A stretch of DNA of 64,000 nt from NCBI GenBank assembly GCA_049517675.1, contig JBEKRV010000003.1:52375-116374 (forward strand), read 5' to 3'. This document shows positions 43,154-52,275 of this stretch, one piece after another (positions within the stretch are counted from its first letter, which is position 1; the number at the start of each line of letters is the position of its first letter). Under the pieces are notes generated by a model that was not told where the DNA came from, did not search any database, and saw only the letters and a list, made by a program, of their open reading frames with translations. A program made the translations under genes and the position numbers. The DNA is from Bog-756 sp049517675. GTDB taxonomy: Bacteria; Actinomycetota; Acidimicrobiia; Acidimicrobiales; RAAP-2.

Positions 43154-44125
43154 TCAGCCGGACGTGGGGACGGGGAACTCCCGGACCTCGAAGTCGGACA
43201 GCACGGTCGGACACAGTGACGCCGTCGGGATGGCGCACGACTCCATGTCGACGGCGATCGGCGACCCGTAGGAGATGGCCGACGGGATCTGGGGGAACAG
43301 GACCACGCCGGTGGTCGTCCCCTGCCCGCCCGAGGCGGCCAGACTGCCCACCACGCCGGCCGGGTCGGTGATCTCGGTGACGTCCGGGGTCAGCACGTCG
43401 GTGGTCTCGGCGAAGGGCTTGGTCGTCGAGCAGCCGGCCGACTGGGACTGCCACGAGGGGAGGGTGAAGAACGGGCAGACCAGGTCGACCCCGGCGTCTC
43501 CGCCGGTGGTGGCGAAGGTGGCGAAGACGCCCTCGGTTCCCGGTGGGGGCGGGCCCGATGTCGGGGGCGTCGGATCGTCCGGCGGGTAGACGACGAGCGT
43601 CGTCGCCCCCGGGGCGTCGATGGCCGCGTCCTGGCCGGTGGTGGGTGTCGTCGACGCCACCGTGGTCGCCGTCTCACCGTTCGTCGGCGTCTGCGGGTAC
43701 GCCACGGTCCCACCCGACCCGGACGCCGGGCCCGGGGTCACCTGTGCGCAGTCCCACCCGGTCGGCCCGAGCAGGGTGTGCACCCCGTCGCTGTAGAAGG
43801 TGACCTTGCCGACCAGCGACGTGGGGATGGGGGCGAGCAGGATCGTCGGGTCCCACCCGGAACGCGACTTGACGGCGGCCCCGCCGTAGGAGGAGTCGGT
43901 ACAGGCCACGACGGGGAAGGCCACGGCCACCTCGCCGTCGACCGGTACGGTGGTCGACGGTGCACCTGATGTCGTGCTCGACGAGGCCACCCCGGTGGAG
44001 GTGGTCGAGCCGAGGAGCGTGGTTCCGCAACCGGCCAGGAAGACGAGGCCCACCACGGAGGCCACGGGCACCAGGGCGGGTGGCGTCAGCCGGCGCCACC
44101 TGGTGCGGACGGGGTTCCACGTCAT
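43154..44125 (-). CDS. Hypothetical secreted lipoprotein
   Basis: A 323-residue protein starting at ATG 44125. The signal peptide ends in F-L-A-G-C with the lipid-modified Cys at 33. A Ser- and Thr-rich linker follows, then a Pro-, Thr- and Gly-rich, beta-predicted body with a further Pro-rich spacer (P-P-T-S-G-P-P-P-P-G) in the middle. Paired Cys residues occur, for example C-T-D-S-S and C-P-F-F. I do not recognise it. It is divergent from the MFS pump. Confidence 0.65.
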   Translation of the reverse strand: MTWNPVRTRWRRLTPPALVPVASVVGLVFLAGCGTTLLGSTTSTGVASSSTTSGAPSTTVPVDGEVAVAFPVVACTDSSYGGAAVKSRSGWDPTILLAPIPTSLVGKVTFYSDGVHTLLGPTGWDCAQVTPGPASGSGGTVAYPQTPTNGETATTVASTTPTTGQDAAIDAPGATTLVVYPPDDPTPPTSGPPPPGTEGVFATFATTGGDAGVDLVCPFFTLPSWQSQSAGCSTTKPFAETTDVLTPDVTEITDPAGVVGSLAASGGQGTTTGVVLFPQIPSAISYGSPIAVDMESCAIPTASLCPTVLSDFEVREFPVPTSG

Positions 44126-44205
44126 GATGCACGACGATACGCCGCAGAGGGCCTCCGGAGGTGCCCACAGGCCCCGTCGGAAGCGGGCGATGACGTTGAC
44201 GTACG

Positions 44206-44218
44206 CGTTAAGATAACG
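44206..44218. promoter_or_regulatory. Interrupted palindrome in front of the MFS/MerR cassette
   Basis: CGTTA-AGA-TAACG has two 5-bp arms that are exact inverse complements around a 3-bp centre. It is 88 bp before the exporter start and 80 bp before the divergent lipoprotein. The overlapping TAAGAT resembles a -10 element. It is a possible operator for the MerR protein encoded within the cassette. Confidence 0.4.
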
Positions 44219-44306
44219 GGAGCCGTCGTCCCGCACCGGGAGCCCGATCGTCCGGACCGCCGAACGCCCGACCCGGCCCGAGGCACGCGAACGAGTGGGA
44301 GCAGCG

Positions 44307-46211
44307 ATGGCCGTTGTCGAACAGTCCCAGACGCAGGGCGACGCAGGGCGTCCCGGTCCATCCGGGGGTTCGGGGCGCCGGGCCGACCGGTTGGCCCGTC
44401 TGGCCGGTGGGATCGAGAGCCTCCCTCCCAACTACAAGTGGATGGCCCTGTTCATCTCGACCCTCGGGATGCTCATGGCCACCATCGACGGCTCGATCGT
44501 GCTCATCTCGCTGCCCAACATCTTCCGAGGCATCGGGATCGACCCGCTCGAGGCCGGCAACACCTTCTACCTCCTGTGGATGATCCTCGGCTTCCTCGTG
44601 GTGACCAGCGTGCTCGTGGTCAGCCTCGGCCGCCTCGGCGACATCTACGGCCGGGTGCGGATCTACAACATGGGGTTCGCCGTCTTCACGTTCTTCTCCC
44701 TCATGCTGAGCATCACGTGGATGACGGGCCACGCCGGCGGGGTGTGGCTGATCGTGATGCGGATCTTCCAGGGCGTGGGTGCCGCCATGCTGATGGCCAA
44801 CTCGGCCGCCATCCTCACCGATGTCTTCCCCGACACCCGTCGTGGCATGGCCCTCGGGGTCAACCAGGCGGCGGCGTTCAGCGGCATGTTCATCGGCCTG
44901 GTGCTCGGAGGGGTCCTGGCCCCGCTCAACTGGCGATGGATCTTCCTGGTGTCGGTGCCGATCGGTCTGTTCGGGACCGTTCTCGGCTACCTCAAGCTGC
45001 GCGAGACGAGTCCCCGGCGGCCGGCCCGGATCGACTGGCCGGGCAACGTGACCTTCGCCGTCGGACTGGTCCTGGTGATGATCGGCATCACCTACGGGAT
45101 CGAGCCGTACGGGACCCACGTCATGGGCTGGACCAACCCCCTGGTCCTCGGTGCGATCGGACTGGGGATCGTGTTGCTGGTCGCGTTCTGCATCATCGAG
45201 ACCAAGGTGGCTCAGCCGATGTTCCGCCTCCAGCTGTTCCGGATCCGGGCCTTCACCAGCGGGGTGCTGGCCAGCTTCCTGGCCGCCCTGAGCCGCGGCG
45301 GCCTCATGTTCATGATGATCATCTGGCTGCAGGGGATCTGGCTCCCGCTGCACGGCTACGCGTTCAAGGTCACGCCGCTGTGGGCCGGTATCGCCATGCT
45401 CCCACTGACCGCCGGCTTCCTGCTGGCCGGCCCCATCTCCGGTGTCCTGTCCGACCGGATCGGACCGCGTCCGTTCGCCACAGGCGGAATGCTCGGGACG
45501 GCGGCGTCGTTCCTGTGCCTCGAACTGCTGCCGGTCGACTTCCCCTACTGGGTCTTCGCCATGCTCCTCCTGCTGATGGGGATGTGCATGGCCTCGTTCG
45601 GCTCGCCCAACCGGGCCGGTGTGATGAACAGCCTCCCTCCCCAGCACCGGGGGGCCGGGTCGGGGATGAACACGACGTTCCAGAATTCCGCCCAGGTGCT
45701 GTCGATCGGGATCTTCTTCACCCTGATGATCGTCGGTCTGATGGCGTCGCTCCCGGCGAACATGCTGCACGGGTTGGTGGCCCACGGTGTCCCGATGGCG
45801 GATGCCGAGCGGGTCTCCCACCTGTCGCCGGTCTCGACGCTGTTCGCCGCGTTCCTCGGGTACGACCCGATCCAACACCTGGTGGGCGCCCACGTCCTGT
45901 CCCAGCTCACCCCGGCCCAGCAGGCGGCCCTGACCGGCCGGAGCTTCTTCCCCGGTCTGATCAGCTCGCCGTTTCGGGCGGGCCTGCATGCCGCCTTCGA
46001 CTTCGGGATCGTGGCCAGCCTGCTGGCCGCCTGGGCGTCGTGGACGCGCGGGGGCCGGTACGTCTATTCGGAGGCCGACGACCCCAACGATCCCGACACG
46101 GCGTTCGACGACGACGGTTCCGATGACGACGACGGCTCCGGTAACGGGGTCGAATCCGATGGCGGGGTCGCCGGGTCCGATCCGGTGCCGGCCGGGGCGG
46201 AGGAACGGTGA
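44307..46211 (+). CDS. MFS multidrug exporter, DHA2/EmrB type
   Basis: A 634-residue transporter with about 14 predicted helices and a hydrophilic N-terminus of 40 residues. The loop motif G-R-L-G-D-I-Y-G-R-V-R is near residue 115. The C-terminal tail after about residue 590 is strongly acidic (D-D-D-G-S-D-D-D-D-G), which is unusual in this family. The start at ATG 44307 follows GGGAG; a GTG at 44295 is possible. It is the first gene of a four-gene cassette and overlaps the MerR gene by 4 bp. Confidence 0.88.
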   Translation: MAVVEQSQTQGDAGRPGPSGGSGRRADRLARLAGGIESLPPNYKWMALFISTLGMLMATIDGSIVLISLPNIFRGIGIDPLEAGNTFYLLWMILGFLVVTSVLVVSLGRLGDIYGRVRIYNMGFAVFTFFSLMLSITWMTGHAGGVWLIVMRIFQGVGAAMLMANSAAILTDVFPDTRRGMALGVNQAAAFSGMFIGLVLGGVLAPLNWRWIFLVSVPIGLFGTVLGYLKLRETSPRRPARIDWPGNVTFAVGLVLVMIGITYGIEPYGTHVMGWTNPLVLGAIGLGIVLLVAFCIIETKVAQPMFRLQLFRIRAFTSGVLASFLAALSRGGLMFMMIIWLQGIWLPLHGYAFKVTPLWAGIAMLPLTAGFLLAGPISGVLSDRIGPRPFATGGMLGTAASFLCLELLPVDFPYWVFAMLLLLMGMCMASFGSPNRAGVMNSLPPQHRGAGSGMNTTFQNSAQVLSIGIFFTLMIVGLMASLPANMLHGLVAHGVPMADAERVSHLSPVSTLFAAFLGYDPIQHLVGAHVLSQLTPAQQAALTGRSFFPGLISSPFRAGLHAAFDFGIVASLLAAWASWTRGGRYVYSEADDPNDPDTAFDDDGSDDDDGSGNGVESDGGVAGSDPVPAGAEER

Positions 46212-46741
46212 CGGCCACGGAGTCGACGGCCACGGAGTCGATGAACACCGAGTCGATGAACACGGATTCGATGAACACCGATTCCGAGGTACTGCGCATC
46301 GGCGAGCTCGCCCAGCGCACCGGTGTGACCACCCGCACCCTCCGGTACTGGGAGGAGCTCGGGCTCATCCGTCCGAGCGGGCACCGGGGTGGTGGCGAAC
46401 GTCTCTATCTCCCGACCGACATGGCCCGGGTGACCCGGATCAAGGATCTGCAGGAACTGCTCGGGTTCTCGCTCGCCGAAGTGCGGGTCGTGCTCGAGAC
46501 CGAGGACATCGACGCGCTGGACCGGGCGCGGTCCGAGCTCCGTTGGGGCGGGGCGACACCCGAACGCCGCCGCCAGCTGCTCGGCGAAGCGGTGGCGGCC
46601 AACGACCGGTTGCTCGCCCGGCTCGACGACACACTGGCCCGTATCCAGGCCTTCCGCGACGAGCGGGCGGTCAAGGCGCTCAAGCTCGGCGAGTTGCTCG
46701 CCGAGTCCGGGGATACCGATGCGGTCCGCCGCGACAACTAG
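46208..46741 (+). CDS. MerR family transcriptional regulator
   Basis: A 177-residue protein from GTG 46208. The HTH is I-G-E-L-A-Q-R-T-G-V-T-T-R-T-L-R-Y-W-E-E-L-G-L-I (residues about 31-54), followed by a wing and a coiled-coil dimer helix to the end. There is no Cys pair for metal sensing. The first 26 residues come from five 15-bp tandem repeats that give T-A-T-E-S twice and M-N-T-E/D-S three times, so ATG codons at 46241, 46256 and 46271 are alternative starts. It probably controls the MFS pump and hydrolase. The inducer is unknown. Confidence 0.85.
   Translation: MTATESTATESMNTESMNTDSMNTDSEVLRIGELAQRTGVTTRTLRYWEELGLIRPSGHRGGGERLYLPTDMARVTRIKDLQELLGFSLAEVRVVLETEDIDALDRARSELRWGGATPERRRQLLGEAVAANDRLLARLDDTLARIQAFRDERAVKALKLGELLAESGDTDAVRRDN
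46211..46285. repeat. Five 15-bp tandem repeats at the MerR N-terminus
   Basis: Units at 46211, 46226, 46241, 46256 and 46271 are related copies, the first two identical (ACGGCCACGGAGTCG) and the last three beginning ATGAACAC. The 15-bp length keeps the reading frame. Three copies bring an in-frame ATG. Confidence 0.9.
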
Positions 46742-46777
46742 CGCCCGGACAACCGGCGACTACCGGAGAAGAAGTAC

Positions 46778-47524
46778 ATGACCATCGGAGACCTGATTGC
46801 CGAGACGGTGGAGATCACCGGCCACGGCGGCGACCGCATCCAGGCCTATCTCGCCCGTCCGCTCGACCGGACACCGGTCGGTGGCGTCGTGGTGATCCAC
46901 CATATGCCGGGCTACGACGCCGGCACCAAGGAGATCACCCGGAGGTTCGCGGCCGACGGGTACCTGGCGGTCTGTCCGAACCTCTACAGCCGGGAGGCCC
47001 CGGGGGCGGACCCCGACGACGCCGCAGCCGTGGCCCGGGCCCAGGGCGGTGTGCCGGACGAGCGGCTGGTGGGCGACGTTGCCGGCGCAGCCGCCCATCT
47101 CCGGTCGCTGGCGGAGTCCAACGGCAAGGTCGCCACCATCGGGTACTGCTCAGGTGGTCGCCAGTCCTTCCTGGCCGCCTGCAACCTCGACCTCGATGCC
47201 GCCGTCGTCTGCTACGGCGCGTTCATCCTCGACCCGCCACCCGAGGGCCTGCCGCTCAAGATCGGACCGCTGGGCGATCAGGTGGCGAACCTGTCGTGCC
47301 CGGTGCTCGGACTGTTCGGCGCGGAGGACCAGTACCCGGCACCGGCCGAGGTCGCCGAGCTCGAAGGGCTGCTGTCCGCAGCGGGCAAGGAGTTCGAGTT
47401 CCACTCCTACGAGGGCGCGGGCCACGCGTTCTTCGCAACCGACCGGCCGAGCTACCGACCGGAGGCGGCCAACGACGGGTGGGCGCGCATCGCCGAGTTC
47501 TTCGGCCGGACCCTGTCCGCCTGA
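46778..47524 (+). CDS. Dienelactone hydrolase family protein
   Basis: A 248-residue alpha/beta hydrolase. The nucleophile is Cys124 in G-Y-C-S-G-G, with Asp184 in G-A-E-D-Q-Y-P and His216 in G-A-G-H-A-F, a Cys-Asp-His triad of dienelactone hydrolases. It may open lactone-type or other ester compounds. It lies 36 bp after the MerR stop and 31 bp before the DUF6295-like gene, all on one strand, so it is probably induced along with the pump. Confidence 0.87.
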   Translation: MTIGDLIAETVEITGHGGDRIQAYLARPLDRTPVGGVVVIHHMPGYDAGTKEITRRFAADGYLAVCPNLYSREAPGADPDDAAAVARAQGGVPDERLVGDVAGAAAHLRSLAESNGKVATIGYCSGGRQSFLAACNLDLDAAVVCYGAFILDPPPEGLPLKIGPLGDQVANLSCPVLGLFGAEDQYPAPAEVAELEGLLSAAGKEFEFHSYEGAGHAFFATDRPSYRPEAANDGWARIAEFFGRTLSA

Positions 47525-47555
47525 CCGCCGCCGACCACGAAGGGACGGGACCACC

Positions 47556-47822
47556 ATGTGCACCTACCGGACGAGCACGCTGACCGTGCAGGGGAGCGGA
47601 AAGGGGGCGGACGGCTGGTTCCCGGTCACCGACGCATCGGTCTACTTCGACCATCCCGTCCACGCGCCGGCCGAGCACACCGTCAACGTCGATCTGCGCA
47701 ATCCGAGCCGGGGCGCCGCAGCCCGCGTGGCGGTCGAGCTCGACCCGGCGTCGGCCCGGGCGCTCGCCCTGGCCATCCTGGACATGCTCGACTCGGCACC
47801 GACCGGGCTCCTCCCGTCGTAG
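47556..47822 (+). CDS. DUF6295-like small protein
   Basis: An 88-residue protein beginning M-C-T-Y-R-T-S, with G-S-G-K-G-A-D-G-W-F-P-V-T-D-A and F-D-H-P-V-H-A-P-A-E-H-T in the middle. I recognise this as DUF6295-like by the M-C-T-Y and D-H-P-x-H-A-P-x-E-H pattern. The conserved His and Asp residues could bind a metal or ligand. It ends the cassette behind the dienelactone hydrolase. Function unknown. Confidence 0.65.
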   Translation: MCTYRTSTLTVQGSGKGADGWFPVTDASVYFDHPVHAPAEHTVNVDLRNPSRGAAARVAVELDPASARALALAILDMLDSAPTGLLPS

Positions 47823-47860
47823 GACGCTGCTGATTCAGGCGCCCGCGGACCCCGGTCCGG

Positions 47861-48691
47861 CTACTGGGGAGGGGCGGCCGGCGGTGGTGGCGGGGGGGCA
47901 GGCGGATCGGGGGGCTCGCCCCCCGATCCCACGGAGGGCGATTGCGGCGGTGCCGTGGGCGGAGGAGGTGGCGGAGGCGTGGCGCCTGGCATCGGCTGGG
48001 AGGGCTGACCACCGGCCGGCGGCGGAGGCGGGTAGGCGGTCCCGGGTTGTGGCGGAGGCGGGTAGGCGGTCCCGGGCGGCGGCGGAGGTGGGTAGCCGAC
48101 CCCCGGCTGCGGCGGGGGTGCGTAACCGCCCCCCGGAGGCGGAGGAGGCGGATAGCCGCCCGGCTGGGGATAGCCCTGAGGGGGATAGCCCGTCTGCGGG
48201 TAGCCCTGGGGGGGATAGCCCGTCTGCGGGTAGCCCTGGGGGGGATAGCCCGGCTGGGGGTACTGGCCGTAGGCGCCGGCGAGGCCAGCCGGACCCTTCG
48301 GGCCGAGGTATTGGCTCTTCCCCAGCCAGAGGATGAACCAGAAGATGACGGGGAGGAGGACGAGGCCCACGGTGAACCCGGCGTCGTGCCCGAAGCTCTT
48401 CGACACGTCGTTGAGCACGAAGATCGTGATGACGAACAGTGCGATGCTGCCCAGGTAGGGCACGAGCACGAGGAGCAGGAACCAGGCCCACGTCTTCGGC
48501 CTCCCGGCGACCCGGAGGAGCACGATGTAGTTGTAGATCGGCACGAAGGCCGCCCATGCCGGGTCGCCCTGTGGTGACGCCTTCTGGTAGGTGCCCCACA
48601 CCGGAAGTGCGAAGAGCACGTAGAAGAGGAGGAGGACGAGGAGGAACACCCCGCCTCCGCTGTGCGTCGTGGCTGCGATCTGGTGGACCAC
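47861..48691 (-). CDS. DUF5684-type membrane protein with Pro/Gly/Tyr-rich tail
   Basis: A 276-residue protein from GTG 48691. Four hydrophobic segments lie within residues 15-125, the second domain showing W-A-A-F-V-P-I-Y-N-Y-I-V-L-L-R-V-A-G-R-P, typical of DUF5684. The C-terminal half is a Y-P-Q-P/T-G-Y-P-P-Q-G repeat followed by Pro-rich and Pro-Ala stretches, probably disordered and cytoplasmic. The tail is encoded by 30-bp tandem units at about 48165-48260. Its role is unknown; the fold resembles small signal-anchored proteins. Confidence 0.65.
   Translation of the reverse strand: MVHQIAATTHSGGGVFLLVLLLFYVLFALPVWGTYQKASPQGDPAWAAFVPIYNYIVLLRVAGRPKTWAWFLLLVLVPYLGSIALFVITIFVLNDVSKSFGHDAGFTVGLVLLPVIFWFILWLGKSQYLGPKGPAGLAGAYGQYPQPGYPPQGYPQTGYPPQGYPQTGYPPQGYPQPGGYPPPPPPGGGYAPPPQPGVGYPPPPPPGTAYPPPPQPGTAYPPPPPAGGQPSQPMPGATPPPPPPPTAPPQSPSVGSGGEPPDPPAPPPPPPAAPPQ
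48165..48260. repeat. 30-bp tandem repeats coding Y-P-Q-x-G-Y-P-P-Q-G
   Basis: Three near-identical 30-bp copies with the plus-strand pattern GGATAGCCCGTCTGCGGGTAG then CCCTGGGGG. They code the first part of the low-complexity tail of the DUF5684-type protein, and copy number changes would stay in frame. Confidence 0.75.
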
Positions 48692-48834
48692 GGGAACCCC
48701 CTGGGCTAGTCGGCCCCACGGGCGGGGCTCAGTGCACATGCTGTCACTTCGGTGGAAAGCCGGGCGGGATGCCCACCCCTGCCGCCGGGCCCGGTGAGGG
48801 GGGTCACACCTCCTGAGTAAGGTCGCTGTCCGTG

Positions 48835-51800
48835 ATGCACCTGTACTCGGCGGATCGCGCGGAGCCGCTGGCGGCGCACCTGGCCGGTATCCTGTCCGAC
48901 GACCCGCTCGATCCGATGCAGCCCGAGTGGATGGCCGTTCCCTCCGACGGCATGCGCCGTTGGCTCCTCCTCGAGCTCGCCCGCCACCTGGGCTCGACGT
49001 CGCCCGGTGCCGGCGACGGGGTGGCCGCGAACATCCTGCGCGCCTATCCGTCGACGTTGCGGAGCCTCGTCCTCGACGGCGCCGGCCGCTCGCACGGGGA
49101 CGGGGGAGGGGACGGCTCGCCGGACCGGCGGCCCGGCCCCTGGCACATCGACCGCATGGTGTGGCCGTTGCTGTCGGTCTTCGACGGTCTCGTCGCATCG
49201 GGCGCCATGCCCGCCTTCACCGAACTTCCCGAGGGGGCGTCCCGCTTCACCCGGGTTCGCTCCGTGGCCGACCTGTTCGACCGCTACCACCTCCACCGGC
49301 CGGAGATGGTCCGTGCCTGGGCGGACCCGGCGTCCCCCTTCGGCGGCCTGGTCGACGGCAACCTCCAGCAGATCTCCCGTCACGCCGTCTGGCAGCCCCG
49401 GCTGTGGCGCCTGCTGAAGGAGGTGATCGGGGAGCCGAGCCCGCCCGAGCGCTTCGACGACATCCTCGGCGAGTTGGAACGGGGTGAGCTGGACCTCGGA
49501 GCCGACCTCCCCGAGCGGCTCGTCCTCTTCGGATTCACCTCGCTCCCCGGTCCGGACTTCCTCCCGCTGCTGCAGGCCGTCGCCATCCGTCGGGACGTCC
49601 ACCTCTTCCTCCTCGAGCCCCACCGGTTCGACCGGGACCGTCCGGCCGAGGCGTGGTCGTCGCGGGGCCCGTCACCGTCACGCCTCCGCTCGTCCGACCC
49701 GACCGGCAGCCTCGTCGTCCAGCCGCTCCTGCGGTCGTGGGGCCGCCTCCCACGCGAGGCGTCCGTGCTCCTCGCCGACGGCCTGCGGCCCGACGAGGCC
49801 GGGGTGGCGTGGGTCGGGTCGTCGGATCCGCACCCTCCGCGCACGCTCCTCGGGCGGCTCCAGGCGGACATCCGGTCCGATGTCGTGTCGCCACCCGCCG
49901 TCGTGGATCCCGGTGACCGCTCCATCCAATTCCACGCATGTTTCGGACCGATGCGCGAGGTGCAGGTCGCCCGGGACTCCATCCTCCACCTCCTGGCCGA
50001 TCGCTCCTCGGGACTGACGGAGGAGGACGTCCTGGTGGTCTGTCCCAACCTCGACTCGTTCGCCCCGCTGGTCGAGGCGGTCTTCGGCCCGCCGTTCCCG
50101 CCGGGTGGCGACGCGGCGGCCCGGGACGCACCCCGCCTCCGCCACCGGATCGCCGACCGCTCGATCCGTTCGGCCAATCCGGTCCTGGGTGCCACCGCCG
50201 CGCTGTTGGAGCTCGTCTCCGGGCGCTTCGAGATCAGCCGTGTGCTCGATTTCGTCTCCCTCGGCCCGGTGCGCGAGCGGTTCGGCCTCGACGACGCCGA
50301 CCTCGGGGTCCTGGCCGGCTGGGCCGGCGGGACGAACGTCCGGTGGGGCCTCGACACCGGTCACCGGGCCGGATTCGGGCTCCCGCCGACGGTCGTCGGG
50401 AACACCTGGCAGGCTGCGGTCGACCGGCTGCTCATGGGGACCGCGGTGGCCGACGGCGACCTCGACCTGGCGATCGGAGGGGTGGCGCCGTTCGGGGTGG
50501 ACAGTGGTGACGTCGAGCTCCTCGGCGCCTTCGCCCACATCCTCGGCCGGCTGGCGGAACTGGTCGCCCTGGGCGCGGAGGACGGCGCCGGGTCGTCCGG
50601 GCATCCGGTCGACGTCTGGCTGGCGGCCCTCCGGTCGACCTGCCACGACCTGTTCGACGCCCCACCCCGGGCCGAATGGCAGTTCGAGGCCCTCGAGCGG
50701 ATCCTGCGGGCGGTCGGCGAAGCGGCGACCGGGCACCGACGGGACGGGGACGTGCGGCTGGACCTGCTCGACTTCCGGCGGCTCGTCGAGGGGATGCTCG
50801 ACGAGGAGCCCGGTCGACCCGACTTCTTCCGGGGTGGCGTCACGGTGACGTCGATGGCGTCGCTGCGATGGGTCCCGTTCCGTGTGATCTGCGTGCTCGG
50901 GCTCGATCAGGACGCGCTGGGCTCCCCGGCCCCGGACGCCGCCGACCTGATCTCGGACTCGCCCCGACTGGGCGATCCGGACCCCCGGTCGGAGTCGCGT
51001 CAGTGGCTGCTCGAGGCGGTGCTGGCCGCTCAGGATCACCTGATCGTCGTCCGCGACGGTCACGACGTCCGGTCGAACCACGTTGTCCCCCAGGCGGTGC
51101 CGGCGGCCGAGTTGTTCGACGCCGTGATCGCCCTGTGCCCGGCCGACGAGCGCGACAGGTGGCGGGGGCACCTGGAGACGGACCATCCCCGGCATCCGTT
51201 CGACGAACGGTGCCTCACGCCGGACGGGCTGGTCGAGGGCGTGACCTGGAGCTTTGACCGAGCAGACCTGGTCGCCGCCGAGCGGCGGCGGAACCGGCCG
51301 CTCCATCGACGCCTGCTGCTCGACCATCCGTTGGACGTCCCCCACGACGGCGTGGTCGACCTCGCCGACCTCCACCGCTTCCTCGCCGACCCGGTGGGCA
51401 CGTTCGTCCGGACGACCCTCCAGGCCAGCCTGCCGAGGGCCACCGACGAGTTCGAGGACACCCTGCCGGTCGAACCGGGCGGGCTCGAGACGTACCGGGT
51501 GGGCCGGGACCTGCTGCAGGCCAGGCTCGACGGGGTCGACGACGCCGCCTGGAAGCGGGTGGAGCGGGCGAAGGGCACCCTCCCCCCCGGAGTCCTGGAG
51601 GGACGGATGCTCGACGGGCTCTCGGACGAGATCGACGCGATCGTCGTCGAGGCGTCGGTCCGCGGGGTGCAGCCGGGCGACCCCGAACTTCGGGAGGTGG
51701 ACCTGACCCTGGACGACGGCACCAGGATCGTCGGGGTCGTCCCCCTGCAGCTCCACCCGTCCTCCCCGGGCCCGGGACGGATCGAGTTCACGCGGCCCAT

Positions 51801-52275
51801 GGAGACCCATCGGCTCCGGGCGTGGCTCGACCTCATGGTCCTGGTGGCCGCCGATCCGCTCACCCCGTGGCGGTCCGTCGTGGTCACCCGCCCACCTTCC
51901 AGGGGCAAGCCGCTGCAGCCGGTCGATCTCGTCCCTGCCGACGCCGGCGGGGACCCGGCCGCCATGGCCGCGCACGCGCTCGAGCTGGCGGTCGACCTCT
52001 ACCGGCGTGGCCGGCGCGAGCCGCTGCCCCTCTTCGCCTCCTACTCGCCGTCGGTGCACGCCGGGGGCTCCGCCGACGCCGAGTGGAAGGGGCACGACGG
52101 CGGCGGGGACGCGCACGCGCCGGCCGTCCGCCTGGTGTTCGGCGACATCGACGTCGACGAGCTCGAGGACCTGCAGCCGGTGGACGGCGATCCGGGCGGT
52201 CGGGGCGGCCGGGCCGAGCGGTACGCACGTCACCTGTGGGGAACCGTCGACTCCACCACCCGGAGTGTGCCGTGA
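48835..52275 (+). CDS. recC: Exodeoxyribonuclease V gamma subunit RecC
   Basis: A 1146-residue protein. The beginning M-H-L-Y-S-A-D-R-A-E-P-L-A and the block W-M-A-V-P-S-D-G-M-R-R-W-L near residue 32 are the RecC N-terminal pattern, and V-T-S-M-A-S-L-R-W-V-P-F near 672 is the conserved domain-2 region. RecC lacks a Walker motif and works as the Chi-recognition subunit of RecBCD. ATG 48835 is used; a GTG at 48832 is one codon earlier. It overlaps recB by GTGA. Confidence 0.9.
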   Translation: MHLYSADRAEPLAAHLAGILSDDPLDPMQPEWMAVPSDGMRRWLLLELARHLGSTSPGAGDGVAANILRAYPSTLRSLVLDGAGRSHGDGGGDGSPDRRPGPWHIDRMVWPLLSVFDGLVASGAMPAFTELPEGASRFTRVRSVADLFDRYHLHRPEMVRAWADPASPFGGLVDGNLQQISRHAVWQPRLWRLLKEVIGEPSPPERFDDILGELERGELDLGADLPERLVLFGFTSLPGPDFLPLLQAVAIRRDVHLFLLEPHRFDRDRPAEAWSSRGPSPSRLRSSDPTGSLVVQPLLRSWGRLPREASVLLADGLRPDEAGVAWVGSSDPHPPRTLLGRLQADIRSDVVSPPAVVDPGDRSIQFHACFGPMREVQVARDSILHLLADRSSGLTEEDVLVVCPNLDSFAPLVEAVFGPPFPPGGDAAARDAPRLRHRIADRSIRSANPVLGATAALLELVSGRFEISRVLDFVSLGPVRERFGLDDADLGVLAGWAGGTNVRWGLDTGHRAGFGLPPTVVGNTWQAAVDRLLMGTAVADGDLDLAIGGVAPFGVDSGDVELLGAFAHILGRLAELVALGAEDGAGSSGHPVDVWLAALRSTCHDLFDAPPRAEWQFEALERILRAVGEAATGHRRDGDVRLDLLDFRRLVEGMLDEEPGRPDFFRGGVTVTSMASLRWVPFRVICVLGLDQDALGSPAPDAADLISDSPRLGDPDPRSESRQWLLEAVLAAQDHLIVVRDGHDVRSNHVVPQAVPAAELFDAVIALCPADERDRWRGHLETDHPRHPFDERCLTPDGLVEGVTWSFDRADLVAAERRRNRPLHRRLLLDHPLDVPHDGVVDLADLHRFLADPVGTFVRTTLQASLPRATDEFEDTLPVEPGGLETYRVGRDLLQARLDGVDDAAWKRVERAKGTLPPGVLEGRMLDGLSDEIDAIVVEASVRGVQPGDPELREVDLTLDDGTRIVGVVPLQLHPSSPGPGRIEFTRPMETHRLRAWLDLMVLVAADPLTPWRSVVVTRPPSRGKPLQPVDLVPADAGGDPAAMAAHALELAVDLYRRGRREPLPLFASYSPSVHAGGSADAEWKGHDGGGDAHAPAVRLVFGDIDVDELEDLQPVDGDPGGRGGRAERYARHLWGTVDSTTRSVP

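Noticed and set aside
48692..48834. Possible SOS box before recC
   Set aside because: I found no sequence close to TCGAAC-N4-GTTCGA in this interval.
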